In this document: piece after piece, positions 57,713-64,000 of the stretch
Layout of the letters: each line of letters starts with the position of its first letter
How positions within the stretch are numbered: position 1 is the stretch's first letter
Source: Paraspadella gotoi
Lineage: Eukaryota; Chaetognatha
Length of the DNA stretch: 64,000 bases
Direction of reading: 5' to 3'
NCBI GenBank assembly: GCA_051294375.1
Contig: CM119263.1
Span: 23,710,762 to 23,774,761 of the forward strand
The notes under the pieces: model-generated
Databases searched by the model: none
What the model saw: only the letters and a program-made list of their open reading frames with translations
What the model was told of the DNA's origin: nothing
Made by a program: the position numbers and the translations under genes

Positions 57713-59429
57713 ATGGCCGACTGGACTGACCCCGACGAATATGGGGCCGCCAGAGGCGCGAACAATGACGAAAGAAAAACCCAGGAACAAACTTTAAACT
57801 CTGTCGGAAATACGAAAAACTACGCGGAAAAAGAGGACGAAGGCGCCACCGACATTATTACAAATAGCGCCACGATCGAAGCGAATATGGTTGCTATGAC
57901 AACGATCGCAGCGGTTTCCGAGTTTGATTTAGCTGAAGTGAATTCGGATTTGTTGACGGACGACGAAGAATCGGAAGCGGCGGGACCAACTGCAGCCAAT
58001 GACGATGGAAACTCGTCTACTCACGAAATCGACCCTTTGGACGAAATCGTTTTTGACGAATCCGAATGGATCGATGACGACATGGACAGCCGAATCACCC
58101 AACCCGAACCTTCGGACGAGGGTCAGAATTTGCTTTTTCAAATCAGATGTTTATTATGCGCTTAGGTATTTAGCAAAAATGTCCACAAATATTCGCTTTT
58201 AAAAAAAATATGGCTTATAGAAATTATTCAAGATTTCGTAAACGAATCCTTACTAAACTACAAGATTTTGCATCGTCGAGACCTGAGAAGTAAGTTTTCT
58301 TTTTTCATGAAAATTTGCAAATTACTTGTTTCACTATTTTCTATTTTTATATTTTATGAAGGATTTAGTATTTAATCTATATTATTTAAACAAATATATA
58401 TTGCTTTCTTTTTTAAAAATGTTTTATTTATCTAATAATTCAATTTGGGAAGGGGAAGTCAGTGTTGTCTTCTGGAAATAGAGGGAGCATTTTATAATGT
58501 AGATTTAATGTCTCACCGTTTTTTTTTTCAAAATCATCGACTGAAAAAACGAGGAGGAAAACATATCACACATCAAGTTGAGATCGAAGTTCGAATTCGA
58601 GTCGAGTCCGCCAGAAAAATTCGGCAACACGGAGTTTTGAACGGAGCGATCGAGAAGATAGAAGGTCTCGTCGATTTCGTCAACATCTATCTGTCTATCT
58701 ATCTTTCTTTCTTTCTATCTCTCAGACAGCATCCATTCCATTCTCCACACTTCCGTCCCCGGTTTTCTCTTCGATCGAATCCCGAAGACAAGTAGCGAAA
58801 GGAGCGTAGACTTTAGCGGCGGCGGCGGCGGAGGCGGTCTCGCCAGTTCGATCCTCACCAGCGTCGGAAGTTTCTTCGGATCCGTTGGGGGTAAGAAACT
58901 AAATAAAAATAATTCGTTATTAAAACCGACGCTTTCACATTCCCCTTGACACTTTATATTCCACTCGAGATTTCACCCATCAATCAACGTTGCGTTTTCA
59001 CAGCTCAAAAGCAGGAGAATTGCTTCGTGTGCGACGAGCCGCTCCAAAATCGTCCCCCTGTCCGCAGACTTTTCTGTCAACACGAATTTCACGAATGGTG
59101 TCTCAAAAATTCACTGCGAAATCAGGCAGGGCAAATCGCTTGCAGGGTTAGGGATTTAGTTGGGTTGGGTTAAGGCAGGTTTGAAGGCCTTAGGCTTGAC
59201 AATAGTAAATAACTTTTATCTTTTTAAAATCAAAGTAAATTATAAATTCTACATAGGATCGTCAAATCATCATTTGATGGTTTGCTTCAGTAAATTTTGG
59301 AAGCTCTGATAATTATTATAATTATTTTAAACATTAACACGAATTTAGGCGAGATGTCCCTCGTGCGGTGATTGCGTCGTCTGCAAGAACGATGAATTTA
59401 AAGTTCTCATCTTTTGGAAAAAAATATGA
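57713..59429 (+). CDS. RING-H2 zinc-finger protein with acidic N-terminus, 6 exons
   Basis: Exons: 57713-58121, 58221-58289, 58578-58664, 58726-58890, 59004-59146, 59349-59429; 317 residues, in frame. Residues 1-140 are acidic and disordered-looking (MADWTDPDEYGAARGANNDE, LLTDDEESEAAG, DEIVFDESEWIDDDMD). A helical part follows (IIQDFVNESLLNYKILHRRD, RIRVESARKIRQHG, IHSILHTSVPGFLFDRI), then a glycine run and GSFFGSVGG. The C-terminal RING has C-F-V-C, C-Q-H-x2-H-x2-C and C-P-S-C, followed by a further CxxC pair. RING-H2 fingers usually act as ubiquitin E3 ligases, and some resemble the C-termini of VPS8/VPS41-type tethering proteins; the exact relative is unknown. Exon 3 ends at an unusual GTCTCG donor, and its acceptor is the least certain. 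Confidence 0.82.
58455..58492. repeat. Second dispersed repeat, copy 2
   Basis: Shares 'gttgtcttctggaaatag' + 'agggag' with 43030-43075; lies in an intron of the RING gene. Confidence 0.6.
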
Positions 59430-60906
59430 TGGACGATCAACAAAATTTAGCAACGAATCTTTATCGGTGATAAATTTGCAATTGAACTTCATTGAGATAA
59501 AAACGATGATCTTTTGCGATGTTTATCAGTAATGAAAAATAAAAAGTTATTTAATTTACCCAGGGACCCTGGCAGGGTAAGATCCGGTTTGTTTGAACCT
59601 CAATTTGAACCTCAATTTTAAAACGTCTGGGCCACCCAAACCGAACCAGTCCTCCAAGCTTCAACTGCCAGCTGATCCTGGAAACCGCAAGGTCCGCAAC
59701 TGCCATCCAATCTTCAAAGCTGCAATAGCAAAACTCTTCTAGATCCGAAAGTGGCTGAGAAATTGATTCAGGGTCGAGAGATTAATCGGCGAGGGACGAA
59801 GAAATTCCCGCCCCGTCGATTCCGTTCCTAGTTTCTTTTTTCTCTCTCTTTATTTTCTTAGATTCTTTGTCAGTTCTACTCTGGATTTTACAGTAGATTC
59901 GGCGAGAGATACGGGACGGAAAGAGGAAGGAGCGTAGGATAGCGGGGAGGTAAGAGAGACGAGAGAAGAAGATTTCTGGGGCCGAATTCTTGAATTCGCG
60001 GTGGAAAGACTCGAATCCGAGTTTCTATTCATTTCTCTCCACATATTCAGGATTAATAGTTCGCATTCAAAATGAAGACGGCCCTCGTTCACTTACCAAA
60101 GCTTGTATTCAGCAAGCACATACTCGGGCGGTAATACGACGGGGTAAAGATCTCAGTTCTTGAACTCCATTGGCTTAAGGCTCGAGAAGGCAATTTCCGC
60201 AAATCAAGGGAGAATAGAAAAAAAATCTACGAGAAAAAGAAAAAAGGGGGAAAAAAATAGGAGAGGATTTTGGTGAACCATTAGCTCGTCTTATGTGTAC
60301 ATATTTTGGTCAAATTGCGAGTACAGCTCGTACATTTTTCTCACAACGTTCGTGCGCCAATGTATTTTGCGATCTCGGTTATGTAATTATTGCGGTTTTG
60401 TCAAGGAATATATGGAGTACCTTATAATTTCTTGATGGGCCTTTACTTTATTTTTTTTTTCCACACGCATTTTGCGCGCTTCTTACGCGCCTTTTATCCA
60501 TCTTCTGCGTGCCTTCTTTCGCCTTTCCTCCTCAACTTGTATCTCCGTTTTTCTTTCTGTCGTCGAACCGATTCGGGTCCTTCGCCATTAAGACGGGAGC
60601 CGGCGGCCGAGGCGCTGATATAATTCTTTTCTTTTCTTTCTCTCTTTTCTCTCTTTTTTCCTTCTCTATTTTCCCCAGTTTTTGTTTTATTTCCTCGTTT
60701 TGGCTTCGAGTTTACGTTGTCGCCAATCGTTTTCCCACCTATTTTTTTTTCGGAAACTTTACAATAACTTTTTTGTAGTTTACTGTTCAGAGTTTTCATC
60801 TGTTTTTTTTTTTGTTCAATAATCTGGCAAAGAGAACATATTTATTTACCAATCTCTCGTCCGTCACGAATTCGTTGGATAAGACTGTCCTTTCGAAGCG
60901 ACGCTA
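59430..60906. other. Intergenic region downstream of the RING gene
   Basis: Contains the RING gene 3' UTR. Open frames at 60390-60799 lack splice logic and protein-like composition. Confidence 0.4.
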
Positions 60907-61203
60907 TCACGGGCGATTATCCCGTTCCAAATATAACTTATTATCCTCACGTGATCTCTCGAGAATGTCTGGCTCTTTCTCGAGTCCCTGACCGCAATTA
61001 CGGTTATCATGAACGTCGTCATCGCTGTCATTACCGCGGAGGTCGCCCTCGTCGTCGTCGTCGTCGTCGTTGTCGTCGTCGTCCACGTCGTCTTCTCCTT
61101 TTTCGTCATAATCATCGCGGGGCGGGTCCAAGTAATCGGCAATGTCGGCATGTTTGACTCGTCGTTTTCGTCGTCGATATCTTCGTGGCCACCATTTAAG
61201 CAC
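60907..61203 (-). CDS. Possible acidic exon (poly-Asp)
   Basis: Frame on the minus strand encoding HADIADYLDPPRDDYDEKGE, an aspartate-rich tract from a (GAC)n/(GTC)n repeat, and EKEPDILERSREDNKLYLER. The ends look protein-like, but an alternative frame (poly-Thr) is also open, and no donor or acceptor is convincing. No family recognised. Confidence 0.25.
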   Translation of the reverse strand: MLKWWPRRYRRRKRRVKHADIADYLDPPRDDYDEKGEDDVDDDDNDDDDDDEGDLRGNDSDDDVHDNRNCGQGLEKEPDILERSREDNKLYLERDNRP

Positions 61204-61972
61204 GTCAATAAATTAGTAGAATTTTGTGGCAAAATAACCTTTTTATTATTGATCTATATTAGATTTTATAAGTGTACATATAATTATCATAACTACTTTA
61301 TTTACATTCAGTATTTTAATTTATTTACAATTTTCTTACAATGAATCCCTTTTTATATAATTTTCACTTTTGTTTTTCCTCAAAACTCATTCGATTTCTT
61401 CTTCTACATTTCAATAAGTCCTGCTGCAGCGTCACGCCACCTCAGGCCCGGACGGCGCTCAGTCCATATTGTACTTTATTCCCCCCACTACTTTTTTTGT
61501 AATATCCTTAACTTAAGCTCAAACATTGTAGGCGTAATTTATCTTGTTTATCTTCGGAATGGAAGCCGTCTTCTCGTCGGCGTCTCATCTCGAACGGGGC
61601 GGAATAGTGGTGCCGAATCTCGGAATAGTGGCGCCCCTTTTGGAAGGCGAGCGATTCTCTAGTCAGCGCCATCTATTTATTGGATACCATTTTTCGGCAA
61701 GGCATCGTTTTTTTAGTCGTGGATACAGTTCTGACTAGTATTCAAGTCGCCTGTCATTAATACTTCACTTGGATACCATTCACATTGTCCCGAAGTATGC
61801 ATCGCGTTCAATTTATCTCATAGACATCGCCACATCGCCTCGCCCGCTCTGAGAGAAAGGTGGCACCCAATCGCAATGCATACTTCTCCTCGACTTTCTC
61901 TCGGCTCCGCGGCGTGTGGCCGCGCCCCCTGGCACGAGGGAATTCTCGTTTATTGGAAGCTCAAACAAAAAA

Positions 61973-62009
61973 GCGCGAGCGGCGCGAGCGGCGCGAGCGG
62001 CGCGAGCCT
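61973..62009 (+). repeat. 9-bp GC-rich tandem repeat
   Basis: About four units of GCGCGAGCG. Confidence 0.9.
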
Positions 62010-62129
62010 GATTCGCGCTTCGACGTGAAGGAAGGAGATAGGGCGGGGGTAGGGGGAGGGGAAGGAGGTGATGGTGGTGGCGGGAAAAGCGAGGGAGAGT
62101 TTAGGGACGGATATATTTGGAATTGCGTT

Positions 62130-62173
62130 GGTGGTGCTTGGTGGTGCTTGGTGGTGCTTGGTGGCGCTTGGTG
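62130..62173 (+). repeat. 10-bp tandem repeat
   Basis: Four units of GGTGCTTGGT, the last with one change. Confidence 0.92.
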
Positions 62174-62247
62174 GGGTGGAAATGGGGAATGAGGGCGAAG
62201 TTGATGGCAGTGATAAGATTTTGGAAGAAGAGGAACAATTTCATTGA

Positions 62248-62301
62248 TTAATAGATTGCAGGGCGTTAATAGATTGAAGGGCGTTAATAGATTTCAGGGC
62301 G
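62248..62301 (+). repeat. 18-bp tandem repeat, three units
   Basis: TTAATAGATTGCAGGGCG and two near-identical units in direct succession. Confidence 0.95.
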
Positions 62302-62615
62302 TTTTCGTTGCCCTTAATTAAAATAAAGAGGGCGGATTATTGTCTGAGTGAGTGATTTGTAAGATTTCGGTTGAGTTATTACATGGGATGGGGTAATTTT
62401 TTGATTAACTTCATCGCTTAGTATTTAATAGATCACAACATCGGAGTAATGGTTTAGACACAAGCGGTATTGTAATATATAAAGTTTATAAACAGAAATA
62501 AATCGAGAGTATATTAGTAACAAAAACAAGTGAAAAAAGTCTAATAATATGATATATTTGTAGCTTTATAAGTTACCTTGAATTTCCTTAAATTTAGAAT
62601 GATAAAAAAATCTAA

Positions 62616-62658
<43 letters not shown>

Positions 62659-63496
62659 CTCCTGCTCTCGCTCTCTCTCTCACACACAATCCCTGCCATA
62701 TCCGCTAGTGTCGCCATAAAGTCAAAGCAGATTTCATAATTCATAAGCCATTAATTGTTTCCCTCATGAATCGTCCTACATCCTTGAAACAAACTTTCAT
62801 ATTTTGATCGACTTGCCCATTGCCAAGATTCAGTGTACACTATGCAAAACTTGTAACCATCCATCATAATATAAACAAAGATATCAAGAAAAAATATAAA
62901 TAAAACAGGAAGACTTTAAATGTTAAAAATATAAAAATCTTTAAAGATGGAATAGTGAAAGATGTAATTTTGAAATTTTCACATAAATTTTAACGTTTCG
63001 ATTTATAATTTTTAAAATATCATAAGTCTTCCAAGTTTCCCCACCATTTTCTCTTAATCTTAAAAACCAGACCCTCATGAATCAGATCCGCCACCTCCGA
63101 AATAAACGTAATACGCCCCAAAGCTTTTCTTTCTCGTTCCTTCCGGTTGCGAGAGTTTCTGCTCCGCCACCGAAAGAGGTCGCTTTTCTTTCCTCCGTCG
63201 ATGCTCATTTGTCATTCGCCCCAACAATAAAAAAAAAAAAAAAAAGACTAGAAGGAAAATTTCATTCTTCTTTTTTGTTTTTGTTTTTGTCGATTTTTTT
63301 GTCTTTTTTTTTTCCATCCCGTCATTTTCCAAATTTATATTCGGCGGATTTTTTACGAACCGGAAGGAATCAGCTGCTGATTGTGTTTTCTTTTCAACGT
63401 CACTGAATCCAGATCCCGAATTTTTTTTTATTTTTCGCCTCCTCGATTTCTGCCAAGAAGGCGAGAGAGAGGAGAGAGAGCGAGAGAGAGGAGAGA

Positions 63497-63533
<37 letters not shown>

Positions 63534-64000
63534 GAGAGGAGAACAACCTCATCGCACCGACCCGCCGAGCCGACGACTGGCAGATAGCGAGATACTCATT
63601 CCCCTGCGAATCCCACCCCATCCCGTGAGCAACGGCAGCGCGGTGGTACTAGATCTGCGACGAGTAGATAGAGCCTATCCCGCAGATTTCGAGAAAAATA
63701 AGAGGATCACAAAAGATGTATAAAGAAAATAAAAAAAACCGCAGAGCGCCGAAGAAAGAACAAAATATTTCCTGAATTTTCTTCTTTTCTTATACCTCGA
63801 ATTTTTTTTTTTCTCTTCTATGGTTTCCCCCTCTCACATCGGCAATCAACGACCACCATTTTTCCTACTCCCTCTCTCCTCCCACCCCGCGCACAAACAC
63901 ACAACACCGGTGTGCGCACCCCCCGCACAGACGACTCAAGCACAGCCGACTCTTTCTCGTCGCCCAACCACCCCACCAACACACCCACCCCCCCGAGAGC
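62302..64000. other. Right end: no supportable gene
   Basis: AT-rich to 63000, then GA/CT microsatellites (62622-62655, 63458-63530). The last 200 bp are C-rich with CACA runs and may be the start of a promoter or UTR beyond the window. Confidence 0.4.

Overview
The window is a stretch of animal nuclear genome. It is AT-rich, with intron-rich protein-coding genes (GT-AG introns, many only 45-120 bp), GC-rich exons, abundant (GA/CT)n microsatellites and several dispersed repeats. Typical metazoan genes are present: TEAD/Scalloped, Vestigial, Parvin, SMYD, an organic-anion transporter with a Kazal domain, and a THAP protein. Motile-cilium genes (RSPH1, RSPH10B, LRRC34, a DUF4515 coiled-coil protein) show a lineage that keeps motile cilia. 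An interstitial TTAGGG-like tract in a TEAD intron fits the ancestral animal telomere repeat, so a non-arthropod, non-nematode invertebrate is likely. I cannot assign a phylum.

Layout: (1) 0.1-2.5 kb, minus strand: a secreted helical protein of unknown function with a central hydrophobic hairpin. (2) 3.1-3.7 kb, plus: the last four exons of parvin. Its upstream exons must lie left of the window, so gene 1 is probably nested in a parvin intron. (3) 5.2-16.6 kb, plus: a complete 12-exon TEAD gene. Its 7.4-kb intron 5 contains, on the opposite strand, a complete vestigial gene, whose product is the known physical partner of TEAD. (4) 18.8-22.5 kb, minus: the DUF4515 coiled-coil gene and intronless LRRC34. 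(5) 23.6-26.8 kb, plus: SMYD. (6) 27.0-33.0 kb, minus: RSPH10B and intronless RSPH1. (7) 34.1-39.6 kb, plus: an 18-exon SLCO/OATP transporter. (8) 39.9-45.7 kb: an unresolved minus-strand gene and a long stretch rich in GA/CT repeats, with an assembly gap. (9) 45.8-50.4 kb, plus: a THAP zinc-finger protein with long low-complexity regions. (10) 52.5-53.9 kb: tentative small genes. (11) 57.7-59.4 kb, plus: a RING-H2 protein with an acidic N-terminus. (12) 59.4-64 kb: mostly non-coding, with tandem repeats and one possible acidic exon.

Three themes stand out. Two genes appear to be nested in antisense inside conserved host genes, one being Vestigial inside its own TEAD partner gene. Four likely ciliary genes sit on one strand within 14 kb. 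At least one family of small retroposons, with a hairpin 3' end, is scattered through the introns. It includes an almost completely 5'-truncated 19-bp copy flanked by a 12-bp target-site duplication. Exon coordinates given for the main genes were derived by hand from splice signals, reading frame and family homology; the CDS lengths close in frame in every completed model.
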